Assembly (NCBI GenBank): GCA_013360195.1
Contig: JABWCQ010000002.1
Coordinates: 1 to 62,931, forward strand
From: a bacterium
GTDB taxonomy: Bacteria; Electryoneota; RPQS01
Length of the DNA stretch: 62,931 bases
Direction: 5' to 3'
A program made the position numbers and the translations under genes. The notes beneath the pieces were generated by a model. That model searched no databases. It worked only from the letters and a program-made list of their open reading frames with translations, and was not told where the DNA came from. Below, in pieces: positions 25,640 through 34,983 of the stretch (positions within the stretch are counted from its first letter, which is position 1; each line of letters opens with the position of its first letter).

Positions 25640-27023
25640 GCAAAGGACAATCGGCACGGCGATTAGCGTGTCAGGAATTGGATTGCATACCGGAAAACCG
25701 GTAAGCATGACTTGCAAGCCTGCGCCGGCAAATCACGGTATCGTTTTCATCCGTACGGACCTTCCCGGGTCTCCACCAATTCCCGCCCTGGTCGACTATG
25801 TGATCGATATTGCCCGAGGTACCGTATTGGGAATTGGGGATGCTCGAATACATACGGTCGAGCATGTGCTTGCCGCGATTGCCGGGCTTCAGATTGATAA
25901 CCTGGTCATAGAGCTTACGGACGAGGAACCGCCTGCTTTGGATGGCAGCGCGTTCCCGTTCATAGAGGCATTGCGCAAGGCTGAGATTGTCGAGCAAGAC
26001 GCCGAGCGAGTGTACCTTGAACTGGAGAAAACTCTCACATACCACGATGACAAGGCCGCTATTGACATCGTGATGGTGCCCTCTTCGGAGTTTCGAATCA
26101 CATACATGATCGACTATCCGAATACATTGCTCGGCACTCAGTACACGTCAATGTATTCGATCAGCGAGTTTGTTGACGAATTCTCCAAAGCCAGGACATT
26201 TTGCCTGTTGTCAGAAATGCAGGAGCTAAAAGAGAGGGGGCTGATTAAAGGGGGCAGTCTGGATAATGCCGTAGTGTTCGTTGACCAGACGCTAGATGAG
26301 GCACGATACAGCGAACTGAAGAAGTCGTTCAATTTCTCGGGGGAGTTGAAGCACGATGGGAAGGTACTAGGAGATTTTCCGCTTCGGTTTCCGAACGAGC
26401 CTGTCCGCCATAAGACGTTGGACTTGGTCGGTGATCTTTTGCTTGTCGGGGCGCCACTAAAATGTCACGTGCTTGCAGCCAGAGCCGGACATTCATCACA
26501 CGTTGAAGTCGCTCGAATGCTTCGCCGTTACCTTGAAGCACAGAAGGTCGCCAGAAAGTTCGGCGGCAAGAGCGGCCAAGGGTACGTTTTTGACTCCGAG
26601 GCAATTGAGCGGCTGCTTCCGCACAAATACCCGATGCTCCTTGTTGACAGAGTATTGGAATTGGTTCCCATGGAGCGAGTGGTAGGCCTAAAGAATGTCA
26701 CCCGAAATGAACCGTTCTTCAACGGGCATTTCCCTGGCCATCCCGTCATGCCGGGTGTCCTAATTATTGAGGCAATGGGACAAACCGGTGGAGTTCTGCT
26801 CTTGAACTCCGTCGAGAATCCCGAGAACAAAGTGGTTTACTTTACAGGTCTAGAGAACGTGAAATTCAGAAAGCCGGTCACCCCTGGCGACCAGATTAGA
26901 TTCACTGTTGATATGCTTCTTTTCAGACGAGGAATCTGCAAGATGAAGGGAACGGCACATGTTGATCAAACACTTGTTGCGGAAGCAGAAATGACCGCAG
27001 CAGTCATCGATCGCCAAGGGTAA
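25629..27023 (+). CDS. LpxC-FabZ fusion: UDP-3-O-acyl-GlcNAc deacetylase and 3-hydroxyacyl-ACP dehydratase
   Basis: Two enzymes in one 464-residue chain. LpxC (about 1-305) has zinc ligands H75 (HTVEH), H261 and D265 (RHKTLDLVGD) and the GHSSH loop. FabZ (about 315-464) has its active-site H367 in HFPGHPVMPG and E381 in IIEAMGQTGG. LpxC commits UDP-GlcN to lipid A; FabZ dehydrates the same hydroxyacyl-ACP pool, so fusion may balance lipid A with phospholipid. This fusion is characteristic of Bacteroidota and relatives. GTG start preceded by GAGGAGAAG. Confidence 0.96.
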   Translation: MSDKQRTIGTAISVSGIGLHTGKPVSMTCKPAPANHGIVFIRTDLPGSPPIPALVDYVIDIARGTVLGIGDARIHTVEHVLAAIAGLQIDNLVIELTDEEPPALDGSAFPFIEALRKAEIVEQDAERVYLELEKTLTYHDDKAAIDIVMVPSSEFRITYMIDYPNTLLGTQYTSMYSISEFVDEFSKARTFCLLSEMQELKERGLIKGGSLDNAVVFVDQTLDEARYSELKKSFNFSGELKHDGKVLGDFPLRFPNEPVRHKTLDLVGDLLLVGAPLKCHVLAARAGHSSHVEVARMLRRYLEAQKVARKFGGKSGQGYVFDSEAIERLLPHKYPMLLVDRVLELVPMERVVGLKNVTRNEPFFNGHFPGHPVMPGVLIIEAMGQTGGVLLLNSVENPENKVVYFTGLENVKFRKPVTPGDQIRFTVDMLLFRRGICKMKGTAHVDQTLVAEAEMTAAVIDRQG

Positions 27024-27028
27024 AAGCT

Positions 27029-27838
27029 ATGTCAAGAATTCATCATACAGCTCAGGTTTCCCCGAACGCAGAGTTGGGCGACAATGTCGTGATCGACGCG
27101 TATGCAGTCATTGATGAAGACGTTAGTATCGGAGATCATACATGGATTGGGAGCTCATCCCGTATTTTTTCAGGTGTGCGGATCGGCAGCGGCGTCAAAG
27201 TCTCACCGATGGTGTCAATTGGGGGCGAACCTCAGGATAAGAAATTCACCGGTGAGCCATCGAATGTCTTCGTAGGTGACAATACGATACTTCGCGAGTT
27301 TGTAACGATTAACCGTGGAACAGCTGCGACGGGCAAAACAACGGTCGGATCAAATTGTCTGATAATGTCCTATGCACACATAGCACACGACTGTCGCGTC
27401 GGTGATCAGGTTATTCTATCCAATTGTGTCCAACTCGCAGGTCACGTGCATGTTGGAGATTATGCAATACTCGGCGGCATGGTGCCAGTGCATCAGTTTG
27501 TGCACATTGGGCGTCATTGCATGATTGGCGGAGCATTCAGGGTGCCAAAGGATGTACCTCCGTATGTACTTGCTGCCGGACATCCGTTATCCTATATGGG
27601 ACTGAATGTAATTGGACTGCGCCGCCGAGGCTTCACGAATGACCAAATAAGAATGTTGAAAGAGATATATTTGCTTCTATTCAGGTCAGAGTATAATGTC
27701 AGTCAGGCTGTGAATGAGATATCGCGGCGCTTTGAAGGACACGAGTATGAGAAAGAAATCACTGAGTTTGTCAGAGCATCCAAGCGGGGTCTCATGCCAG
27801 GTCGTAGCAGAAACAAGGTAGAAGAGGAATCCATATGA
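27029..27838 (+). CDS. lpxA: UDP-N-acetylglucosamine O-acyltransferase LpxA
   Basis: First enzyme of lipid A synthesis. A left-handed beta helix of hexapeptide repeats begins at HTAQVSPNAELGDNVVIDAY; the catalytic histidine lies in MSYAHIAHDCRVGDQ, and the C-terminal helical domain (LRRRGFTNDQIRMLKEIYLL) binds ACP. 269 residues. It starts five bases after lpxC-fabZ and overlaps the next gene by ATGA. With lpxD and lpxC it gives the early lipid A pathway in one operon; lpxB, lpxH/I and lpxK are not here. Confidence 0.95.
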   Translation: MSRIHHTAQVSPNAELGDNVVIDAYAVIDEDVSIGDHTWIGSSSRIFSGVRIGSGVKVSPMVSIGGEPQDKKFTGEPSNVFVGDNTILREFVTINRGTAATGKTTVGSNCLIMSYAHIAHDCRVGDQVILSNCVQLAGHVHVGDYAILGGMVPVHQFVHIGRHCMIGGAFRVPKDVPPYVLAAGHPLSYMGLNVIGLRRRGFTNDQIRMLKEIYLLLFRSEYNVSQAVNEISRRFEGHEYEKEITEFVRASKRGLMPGRSRNKVEEESI

Positions 27839-28590
27839 GACTGGAAATCAGACAAGATGGCCCTTTGTCTGGAAAGTTCTTAATGGAGCGTGATTTTCAC
27901 GACTTGGAGATGGCAGCCAAGGGTCAAAGATCCGCCCCGAGACTGTATCTCTATCAATGGGAAGTTCCAACGCTATCACTTGGTTATCACCAGGAGACAG
28001 GAAAAATAGACCTCGCGAAACTTGAAGCAAGCGATGTTCCTCTTGTCCGGCGTCCGACTGGAGGTGCAGCTGTGTTACATAGTGAAGAGTTAACATATTC
28101 GATTGTCATACCCGAAGCCGATGATCTGCGCATTGGTTCTTTACTTCTCGAGTTCGCTGGTCGGGCACTAAAGGCGGGACTTACGGCAATTGGTGTGGAC
28201 GCACAGTTAGATGAACGCGGAGAAACGCTGGCTCCCCTGCAAAACCGGACTTCATGTTTTGCGCGAACGTCTCGCTGGGAGGTTACTGCGAATGGAAAGA
28301 AGATAGTTGGAAGCGCACAGCGACGGCTGGAATCGGCACTCCTGCAGCACGGATCAATATTGATCGGCCCTGACCACTTGCGGATCGTGGATTTCCTCGT
28401 TACAAAAGACGAAACAGAGAAGATGCATCTGCGAGCAAGACTGGCCGACAAATCCACATGTGTAGGGGAAGAAATTGGCAAGTCAGACATAGTGCCCGCG
28501 TTGCGCGAGTCAATGGCAGATGCGTTTTTGACAGAATATGAACGATTTCGCAGCCGAGTCGATGACACAAGAATGGTGACCATAGATTGA
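27835..28590 (+). CDS. Lipoate-protein ligase A / LipM-type octanoyltransferase
   Basis: A BPL/LPL-fold transferase attaching octanoyl or lipoyl groups to lipoyl domains. The signature RRPTGGAAVLHSEELTYS, the lysine loop NGKKIVGSAQRR and LLQHGSIL are clear. C141 in RTSCFARTSRWEV sits where LipM enzymes carry their catalytic cysteine, which favours octanoyl transfer from ACP over ATP-dependent ligation. 251 residues. Placed between lpxA and dxr with overlaps on both sides; acyl-ACP is a shared substrate with LpxA and LpxD. Confidence 0.85.
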   Translation: MRLEIRQDGPLSGKFLMERDFHDLEMAAKGQRSAPRLYLYQWEVPTLSLGYHQETGKIDLAKLEASDVPLVRRPTGGAAVLHSEELTYSIVIPEADDLRIGSLLLEFAGRALKAGLTAIGVDAQLDERGETLAPLQNRTSCFARTSRWEVTANGKKIVGSAQRRLESALLQHGSILIGPDHLRIVDFLVTKDETEKMHLRARLADKSTCVGEEIGKSDIVPALRESMADAFLTEYERFRSRVDDTRMVTID

Positions 28591-29765
28591 AACGTATATT
28601 GTTGCAGGGATCCACTGGATCAATAGGCAATTCAGCTCTCTCTGTAATAGAGGTAAATGAAGAGCACTTTTGCGTCGCTGGATTATCAGCGGGGCACAAG
28701 GAACGCGAGCTATTGGCGCAAGCCAGACGTTGGAAACCGGAGAGTCTGGCTCTGCTGAAACCATCTGACGAAGCGAAGTTTCGATCTGCGGCCTATGAGA
28801 TCGGTGTAGCGAAGATCTTCACTGGACCTGATGCCTTCACCAGACAAGCAGAAGAGCTCGAATACGACTTGCTGCTTAATGCGGTCATGGGTTCGGCCGG
28901 TGTTCTGCCGACGTTTGCCGCACTTCGAAAATCAGTTAACGTTGCACTCTCAAACAAGGAAACTCTGGTAGCCGCCGGCGAATTGGTCATGGCGTGTGCG
29001 CGTGATCATGGCGCGACAATCCTACCAATTGATTCTGAGCACAGCGCGTTGTATCAGTGTTTGCAAGGTGAACGAATTTCAGATGTGCGAAAACTGTGGT
29101 TGACGACTTCAGGCGGTCCTTTCTGGAACAGAAAGCCGGATACCCTGCAATTCGTGTCACCCAATGAAGCATTGTCACATCCGACGTGGACAATGGGTCC
29201 GAAAATCACGATCGACTCAGCGACTCTTTTTAACAAAGGGCTCGAAGTGATTGAAGCTTGCAGGCTGTTTGACGTATCAATAGAAAAGGTGGAAGTTGTT
29301 CGGCAACGCGAATCAGTGATTCACTCCATGGTCGAGTTTATTGACGGAAGCTTCAAAGCTCAGCTTTCAACGCCGGATATGCGATTGCCGATCCTGTATT
29401 CGCTTAGCCATCCGGTCAGAATAGCTAGTAACATTGTTAGCACGGCACCGAATAGGATAGAGGCCTTGCATTTTGATGAAGTTGACATCGAGTGCTATCC
29501 TTGCCTCAAGGTTGCCTTTCATGCGGCGAGTGCCGGAGGCACGGCGCCGGCAATTCTCTCGGCGGCGGATGAAGTGGCAGTGGAGTCCTTCTTAGCCGGT
29601 CAAATCCGGTTTACCGCAATTGCGGAGTTAATAGAAGAGTCGCTGAACACGCTTGAAATTACGCCTGCTGACTCAATCGAAGTCGTCATGGAAGCGGACA
29701 GAAAGTCTCGAGTTCTTGTTGGAGAATTAGTCAAGGAGTACACGGGATCAACAATCCTGAACTAA
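28587..29765 (+). CDS. dxr: 1-deoxy-D-xylulose 5-phosphate reductoisomerase
   Basis: Second step of the MEP isoprenoid pathway, NADPH dependent. The nucleotide-binding LLQGSTGSIGNSALSVI opens the protein; ALSNKETLVAAGELV, PIDSEHSALYQCLQG, TTSGGPFWN and ATLFNKGLEVIEA form the metal and substrate site. 392 residues. The TTG start overlaps the preceding TGA. Its product ultimately feeds uppS, located 12 kb upstream in the same run. Confidence 0.95.
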   Translation: MKRILLQGSTGSIGNSALSVIEVNEEHFCVAGLSAGHKERELLAQARRWKPESLALLKPSDEAKFRSAAYEIGVAKIFTGPDAFTRQAEELEYDLLLNAVMGSAGVLPTFAALRKSVNVALSNKETLVAAGELVMACARDHGATILPIDSEHSALYQCLQGERISDVRKLWLTTSGGPFWNRKPDTLQFVSPNEALSHPTWTMGPKITIDSATLFNKGLEVIEACRLFDVSIEKVEVVRQRESVIHSMVEFIDGSFKAQLSTPDMRLPILYSLSHPVRIASNIVSTAPNRIEALHFDEVDIECYPCLKVAFHAASAGGTAPAILSAADEVAVESFLAGQIRFTAIAELIEESLNTLEITPADSIEVVMEADRKSRVLVGELVKEYTGSTILN

Positions 29766-29766
29766 C

Positions 29767-30819
29767 ATGCTGGTCACGATTCTTTCCTTTGTACTCGTTG
29801 CGGGTATAATTATCACTATCCACGAATTCGGACATTTCGTCGCGGCGCGATTGACAGGAATGCGCGTGAAGAAATTCTCCATAGGGTTTCCACCACGAAT
29901 ATTCACGAAAAAATACGGCGACACGGAGTTCTCCTTGTCGTGGATACCGCTGGGCGGATTTGTCCAGATCGCCGGAATGGTGGATGAATCATTGGACGAG
30001 GAAGGTATTACCGGTGCCCCGGATGAATTCATGTCCAAGAATGCAGCGCAAAAGATTTTCGTGCTTTCAGCGGGAGTCCTGATGAATTATCTAACCGCCG
30101 TTGTTATCCTCATTGGTTTGACGGTTGCGGTTGGACTGCCTGACGTTGGCAGATCGGAGATTGGACAAACAGTTGAGGGAAGGCCCGCCCATTCGGTCGG
30201 CTTAAGAGCAGGGGATCTCATTACGAGCATCGATGGCATCGCAGTTACTGAATGGGAAGAGGTCGTCGAGAGAATCACGGCGTCAAGTGATTCTGTGCGC
30301 ATGACGGTGCTTCGGGGCAGCGAGAATCTTAGTTTTGTAGTTCCAACGGAGGAGATGCAATCCGGGGACAGCAGCCGGAAGGTCATTGGAATATCGCCCG
30401 CAGTCGTTTATCGTGACGCATCGTTCGGCGAGGCAATTTCGAGCGGTTTTGTGTTCTGTTATCGAACAACCGCAAATTTGGCCGTGTTTATTGGCGATCT
30501 TGTTTCCGGAGAGGGAAGCCTTTCACAGCTTTCCGGACCTGTTGGCGTCGCACAGTTGTCCGGGGAAAGTGCACGTCAGGGTATGAGCGAGTTCCTCTTT
30601 TTTATTGCTTTCGTCAGCGTATCGATCGGTTTCCTAAACATCTTGCCTTTTCCAGTACTTGATGGTGGCCACATTGTAGTGGTCTTGATTGAATCGATAA
30701 TCAGAAGACCGATTCCGACCCGGGTGAAATTGGCAATCCAGCAGGCTGGCATGGCAGCGTTGCTTTTGCTGATTATTGTCGTGTCCTATCATGACATCGT
30801 GAAACTATTCAGCCGCTGA
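29767..30819 (+). CDS. rseP: RseP-type site-2 zinc metalloprotease
   Basis: An intramembrane protease that cleaves anti-sigma factors and signal peptides. Zinc ligands H19 and H23 with catalytic E20 lie in the first helix (HEFGH); the third ligand D299 is in PFPVLDGGH. A PDZ domain sits between (GRPAHSVGLRAGDLITSIDG, about residues 140-215). Four membrane helices are visible. 350 residues. Its order after lipid A genes and dxr is conserved in many Gram-negatives. No sigma factor or anti-sigma gene is adjacent. Confidence 0.95.
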   Translation: MLVTILSFVLVAGIIITIHEFGHFVAARLTGMRVKKFSIGFPPRIFTKKYGDTEFSLSWIPLGGFVQIAGMVDESLDEEGITGAPDEFMSKNAAQKIFVLSAGVLMNYLTAVVILIGLTVAVGLPDVGRSEIGQTVEGRPAHSVGLRAGDLITSIDGIAVTEWEEVVERITASSDSVRMTVLRGSENLSFVVPTEEMQSGDSSRKVIGISPAVVYRDASFGEAISSGFVFCYRTTANLAVFIGDLVSGEGSLSQLSGPVGVAQLSGESARQGMSEFLFFIAFVSVSIGFLNILPFPVLDGGHIVVVLIESIIRRPIPTRVKLAIQQAGMAALLLLIIVVSYHDIVKLFSR

Positions 30820-32192
30820 TGAAAACGAAGACCATTAGTGTTCTTGGAGTTGTTGTGCTGCTCTTGGCCGTGGCAGCAGGCGGTCAGGAGAGTATGGATG
30901 GCGCTGACGTGAGAGCACTTGATCAGTTCATCAAGGGTAACGCGGCGGCTCAGCAGGGTAACCCGTACCAGGCAATATACTTCTTTGAGGAAGCCATAAG
31001 ATATGATTCGGATTCACCGTTTCTCTATGTGGCGCTGGCGGAGCAATATCTGGTTTTGGCTGATGAGAACAAGTCGTCTGAAGCAATTGAGCGGGCTGAA
31101 AAGGCGCTTCAGCAGGCACTTTCCATAGACCCGATGTATGAACCAGCACTTGAACTTCAGAGCAGGCTTTTGGCCGCGCGCGGAAATGCAAGGGAGGCAG
31201 AGAGAATTGTACGCCTGCTCCTCGATAAGAATCCGAATAATAGGGGCTATCAGATTGATTTATTAGGTCTGAGCCTAAGTACGGGATCATTTGACACGGT
31301 AGATTCGCTGTATACGGAAATCTCAAAGAGTGATGGCGAAAACCTTGACCTTACCCGGCGAATACTCGCGATCTATCTCGTGTCAGGAGAGAGCAAGAGA
31401 GCAATCCCATATTTAACCGAGTTGTATAATGCGGATACGACAGACGCGGGAATTGTATACACGCTTTCGACGTTATACTTGCAATCAAATGACACATCGC
31501 GTGCACTTGAAGCCGTCGAAGAGGCGATACGCCTTGATTCTTCTGATGCGAGATTTTGGTACTTGCGACTCGTAATCGAATACGAGGCCGAAAGATACGA
31601 TAGTGTCCTTAGAATTGCGGAGTCGGCCCGTAAGAGCGCCGGAGACGATGCGCGAACCTTCAATTTAGAAGGACTTGTTCATTTGCGTAATATGGATTCG
31701 ACCAGAGCAAAGGAATGCTTTCTTCGAGCCTTGGAGCTTGATTCAACTTTGTACCCATCGGCAGGCAGTCTTGCACTTATTTATGATTCAGAGGACAGCG
31801 TTGAACAGTCCGAGCGATATTACAGTATTGCTATGTCACTTTCAGACAGTGCCGCAATTTACTTAAACAACTGCGCGTATATGTATGCGGTGAGGGGATT
31901 GAAACTGGAGACAGCCATGTCGCTGGTCGACGAGGCATTAAAGAAGGAACCGGAAAATCCATCTTATCTTGACACAAAAGCATGGATTTATTTCAAGCAG
32001 AGTAGATTCAAGGACGCCTTGAAATGGATAAAGAGGGCATTGAAACATGATCCGAGGAGTGCGCCAATCTTTGAACATCTCGGGGATATCTACGAAGCAA
32101 TGGGCAAGCCCAGCTTAGCATCAGAGAACTGGAAGACTGCACTTGAACTCGACCCAAAGAATGCGAGTGTTCGTCAAAAACTCGGCGAATAG
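30819..32192 (+). CDS. Periplasmic tetratricopeptide-repeat protein
   Basis: It has a signal peptide or anchor (MKTKTISVLGVVVLLLAVAA) followed by about ten TPR units over 430 residues; typical pieces are YQAIYFFEEAIRYDSDSPFL and MGKPSLASENWKTALELDPK. Its ATG shares a base with the rseP stop. The following gene encodes a lipoprotein that may be of DUF4292 type; from memory a TPR/DUF4292 pair is frequent in FCB genomes. Probably a scaffold for envelope complexes; partner unknown. Confidence 0.82.
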   Translation: MKTKTISVLGVVVLLLAVAAGGQESMDGADVRALDQFIKGNAAAQQGNPYQAIYFFEEAIRYDSDSPFLYVALAEQYLVLADENKSSEAIERAEKALQQALSIDPMYEPALELQSRLLAARGNAREAERIVRLLLDKNPNNRGYQIDLLGLSLSTGSFDTVDSLYTEISKSDGENLDLTRRILAIYLVSGESKRAIPYLTELYNADTTDAGIVYTLSTLYLQSNDTSRALEAVEEAIRLDSSDARFWYLRLVIEYEAERYDSVLRIAESARKSAGDDARTFNLEGLVHLRNMDSTRAKECFLRALELDSTLYPSAGSLALIYDSEDSVEQSERYYSIAMSLSDSAAIYLNNCAYMYAVRGLKLETAMSLVDEALKKEPENPSYLDTKAWIYFKQSRFKDALKWIKRALKHDPRSAPIFEHLGDIYEAMGKPSLASENWKTALELDPKNASVRQKLGE

Positions 32193-32796
32193 AATCGCCG
32201 TACTTTTCTGTTTATTGACATTGTGTCAAGGCTGTGCGTCTACTTTGCCGGAGTTGAAGTTTCAGAAGGCGGACCAGCGCTCGACGAGACCCGAGGAATT
32301 TGAGTGGCCGATTGGTAAGACAAGTCTTGCCAAAGTAAAAGTCAGTCTGGATTCTCCGAAAATGCGCGGAAGCGCGAAGGGCACGATTCGAGCGACAAGA
32401 AATGGACACGTGCTATTGGAAGTACTTGGACGTAACGACGTCTTCCTGAAGGTCTATTTTACGGACAAGCAAGTTATTGTCTGGCCAGAGGCAGGACAGC
32501 CCCAATCCAACATGATTACCGATATCCCCAGCATCAACGATGTGATGAATCAGAGCATGCCGAATTGGCGGATTGATGACATACTGCCGATCTCAATGGA
32601 ATTGAACGATGAAGGTGAGCGTAGCTGGGCATTAGGAGGGGACTCGCGCTATCTTGAGAGAATTCGACGACAAGGGTTCGATGACATATATAAAGAGTAC
32701 TCAAAGCCGGAACGCGATTCAATATGCCCGTTCAGGAAAGTTGTGCTTCGTGACAGCAGCGGGAAATTTAGGATGACCTGGACGATCAAAGATTAG
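32161..32796 (+). CDS. Putative outer-membrane lipoprotein, DUF4292/LolB-like
   Basis: It begins NSANRIAVLFCLLTLCQGC, a lipoprotein-like signal with cysteine at the expected position, though the lipobox (CQGC) is weak. The mature part has a beta-rich LolB/DUF4292-like pattern: AKVKVSLDSPKMRGSAKGTI and LLEVLGRNDVFLKVYFTDKQ. The start is uncertain: ATG 32161 or GTG 32167, both inside the end of the TPR gene. About 211 residues. If LolB-like, it would receive lipoproteins at the outer membrane. Assignment rests on pattern and context only. Confidence 0.6.
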   Translation: MRVFVKNSANRIAVLFCLLTLCQGCASTLPELKFQKADQRSTRPEEFEWPIGKTSLAKVKVSLDSPKMRGSAKGTIRATRNGHVLLEVLGRNDVFLKVYFTDKQVIVWPEAGQPQSNMITDIPSINDVMNQSMPNWRIDDILPISMELNDEGERSWALGGDSRYLERIRRQGFDDIYKEYSKPERDSICPFRKVVLRDSSGKFRMTWTIKD

Positions 32797-32824
32797 TACC
32801 GAACTTCAGCAACTTCATTCGAAC

Positions 32825-33772
32825 ATGAGTTCACCAAGTATCAGTGTTGTAATCACGCTTTTTGACGAGGTTGAGTCACTGCGGGAATTACACAGACAGT
32901 TGAGCGATTCACTTCACGCCCTTGGCAGGCCATACGAGTTGCTTTTTATCGACGACGGAAGTAGGGATGGATCACTTGATCTGCTTATAGAGCTTGCTCG
33001 AATTGACGAGCACATCAGGGTGATATCGCTGAGGCGCAACCACGGCAAATCTGCAGCTCTTGCTGTAGGCTTTCAGGAAGCAAGCGGTGAATTCGTAATT
33101 ACAATGGATGCGGACTTGCAGGATAATCCTGCAGAAGTCGGAGCTTTGCTCGCAAAGATCGAGGAAGGATATGATCTCGTATCCGGTTGGAAAAAGATCC
33201 GTCACGATCCACTGGAGAAAACTCTCCCGTCAAAGTTTTTCAACATGGTAACAAGCAAAGTCTCCGGAATAAAACTGCACGATTTCAATTGCGGACTTAA
33301 AGCCTATCGACGTAATGTTGTGAAGGATTTATTCGTATACGGCGAGCTGCACCGATTCTTGCCTGTGCTTGCGCACAAAATGGGATACAAGTGCACCGAA
33401 ATTCCGGTTGTTCATCGAGCGCGGCAATTTGGTCACTCGAAATTCGGAATGAGAAGATACTTGAACGGTTTTCTTGACTTACTTACGGTTGTATTTCTGT
33501 CGGGCTTTAATCGAGCACCTCTGCATTTTTTCGGCACGATGGGTCTGCTAAGCGGACTTGTCGGCTTCTTCATCAACCTGTACTTGTCAATAATCTGGAT
33601 GATGGGGACTCCGATTGGGAACAGACCGTTGCTTTTTCTTGGCGTTTTACTCATGGTAATTGGAGTCCAATTTTTCTCGTTCGGCTTAATTGGCGAGATG
33701 CTGACACATGCTAATGAACGGCAAAGAACATATCCTATCAAGTATGATAGCAATAGCTCTGGCATCGTTTGA
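32825..33772 (+). CDS. Family 2 glycosyltransferase, polyprenyl-phosphate type (DPM1/GtrB/ArnC-like)
   Basis: An N-terminal GT-A domain has ISVVITLFDEVESLRELHRQ, LLFIDDGSRDGS and TMDADLQDNP (DXD), typical of transferases that load a sugar on undecaprenyl phosphate. Two C-terminal membrane helices (about 233-257 and 268-292) complete the GtrB-like layout. 315 residues. The sugar cannot be deduced. No flippase or partner transferase lies beside it. No clear Shine-Dalgarno before the ATG. Confidence 0.88.
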   Translation: MSSPSISVVITLFDEVESLRELHRQLSDSLHALGRPYELLFIDDGSRDGSLDLLIELARIDEHIRVISLRRNHGKSAALAVGFQEASGEFVITMDADLQDNPAEVGALLAKIEEGYDLVSGWKKIRHDPLEKTLPSKFFNMVTSKVSGIKLHDFNCGLKAYRRNVVKDLFVYGELHRFLPVLAHKMGYKCTEIPVVHRARQFGHSKFGMRRYLNGFLDLLTVVFLSGFNRAPLHFFGTMGLLSGLVGFFINLYLSIIWMMGTPIGNRPLLFLGVLLMVIGVQFFSFGLIGEMLTHANERQRTYPIKYDSNSSGIV

Positions 33773-33795
33773 GTATCAGAATCGTCGGAGAGTGA

Positions 33796-34983
33796 TTGAG
33801 GCTAACTAGCAACAATGCGGGGACGTTCAAAGGCGTCCTCTTTCTTATCGCAATCATTCTGGTGATTTCGGTGCTTGCGTACTCGCAGTTCATTGTAACG
33901 CAGCTCAAGGAGAGTACTCGCAAGTCGCTTACACAGAAGATTGCAACTTACACAGCGCTTATTCGAAGTGACAATCCTGAGTTGATAGGATTCGCGCTGC
34001 AGCAGATCCAGGATGTTGATTTCCCAATCATTGTGACAGACGACGCGGGCATACCGAAGCTTTGGAAAAACGTGGACGTATCTCCTGGAGACAGTTCAAG
34101 TGAATCAAGACAGGAAATCGCCAGGCTTGTCCGGGAAATGGATGCGCAAGGAAATCCGCCGCTGCCAATCAGAATTGCAGAAGGGACGACAGACTGGTTT
34201 CATTACGGCGATTCTTTAGTGATTCGTCAGCTCCGCTGGCTTCCGTGGATAGAAATTCTAGCGACCGGACTTTTCATTCTTGTCGGCTATGTCGGATTCC
34301 AGAATATTCGGCGAAGCGAAGAGCGAATGGTCTGGGTTGGACTAGCAAAGGAGACGGCGCACCAATTGGGAACACCTCTGACTTCACTCCTCGGCTGGAT
34401 TGAGTTGCTAAAGGCAAATGGCGCAGATGCGCATGCGGTTGCAGAAATGGAGCGGGATCTTGCCAGATTGAATCGAGTGACCGCGCGGTTTTCTCAGATC
34501 GGAAGTAAAACTTCTGTGCAGTCAGCAAACGTAAGGTCTGTGATCGAGGAGACAGCCGATTACTTCAGATTGAGACTTCCAAAGGGAGAAAACGCCGTAA
34601 GGATTGAATCCGTTTACGAGAGTGAACCACGATTGAGTGTGAATATCGAACTATTTGGTTGGGTGCTTGAGAATCTGATTCGCAACAGTATCGACTCGAT
34701 GCGAGATGGCGGCGGAAGGATACGCATCCTATGCTCAGAGTCGTCCGGTGTCGCGCATATTGACATTGAAGACAATGGTGTTGGCATAGCACCAAGAAGC
34801 AGGAAATTGGTCTTTCGACCCGGGTACACTACAAAGAAACGGGGCTGGGGACTCGGACTTTCGTTATCTCGAAGAATCATTGAAGAGTATCACGGCGGCA
34901 AACTTTTCATAAAAGAAACGTCTTTAGGACGCGGGACCACCATGAGAATCGTACTTCCGACTGCGGAGAGTGCAAAGCCATGA
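33796..34983 (+). CDS. Sensor histidine kinase, no adjacent response regulator
   Basis: Two membrane helices (about residues 12-32 and 153-173) flank a periplasmic sensor domain of ~120 residues. H189 in KETAHQLGTPLTSLLGW is the phosphoacceptor; the ATPase region has N-box ENLIRNSIDSM, G1 DIEDNGVGIA and G2 GWGLGLSLSRRIIEEYHGG. No HAMP domain is obvious. The TTG at 33796 lies five bases after GGAG (33787-33790). It overlaps mltG by four bases, which suggests an envelope-sensing role; no response regulator is in the window. Confidence 0.88.
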   Translation: MRLTSNNAGTFKGVLFLIAIILVISVLAYSQFIVTQLKESTRKSLTQKIATYTALIRSDNPELIGFALQQIQDVDFPIIVTDDAGIPKLWKNVDVSPGDSSSESRQEIARLVREMDAQGNPPLPIRIAEGTTDWFHYGDSLVIRQLRWLPWIEILATGLFILVGYVGFQNIRRSEERMVWVGLAKETAHQLGTPLTSLLGWIELLKANGADAHAVAEMERDLARLNRVTARFSQIGSKTSVQSANVRSVIEETADYFRLRLPKGENAVRIESVYESEPRLSVNIELFGWVLENLIRNSIDSMRDGGGRIRILCSESSGVAHIDIEDNGVGIAPRSRKLVFRPGYTTKKRGWGLGLSLSRRIIEEYHGGKLFIKETSLGRGTTMRIVLPTAESAKP

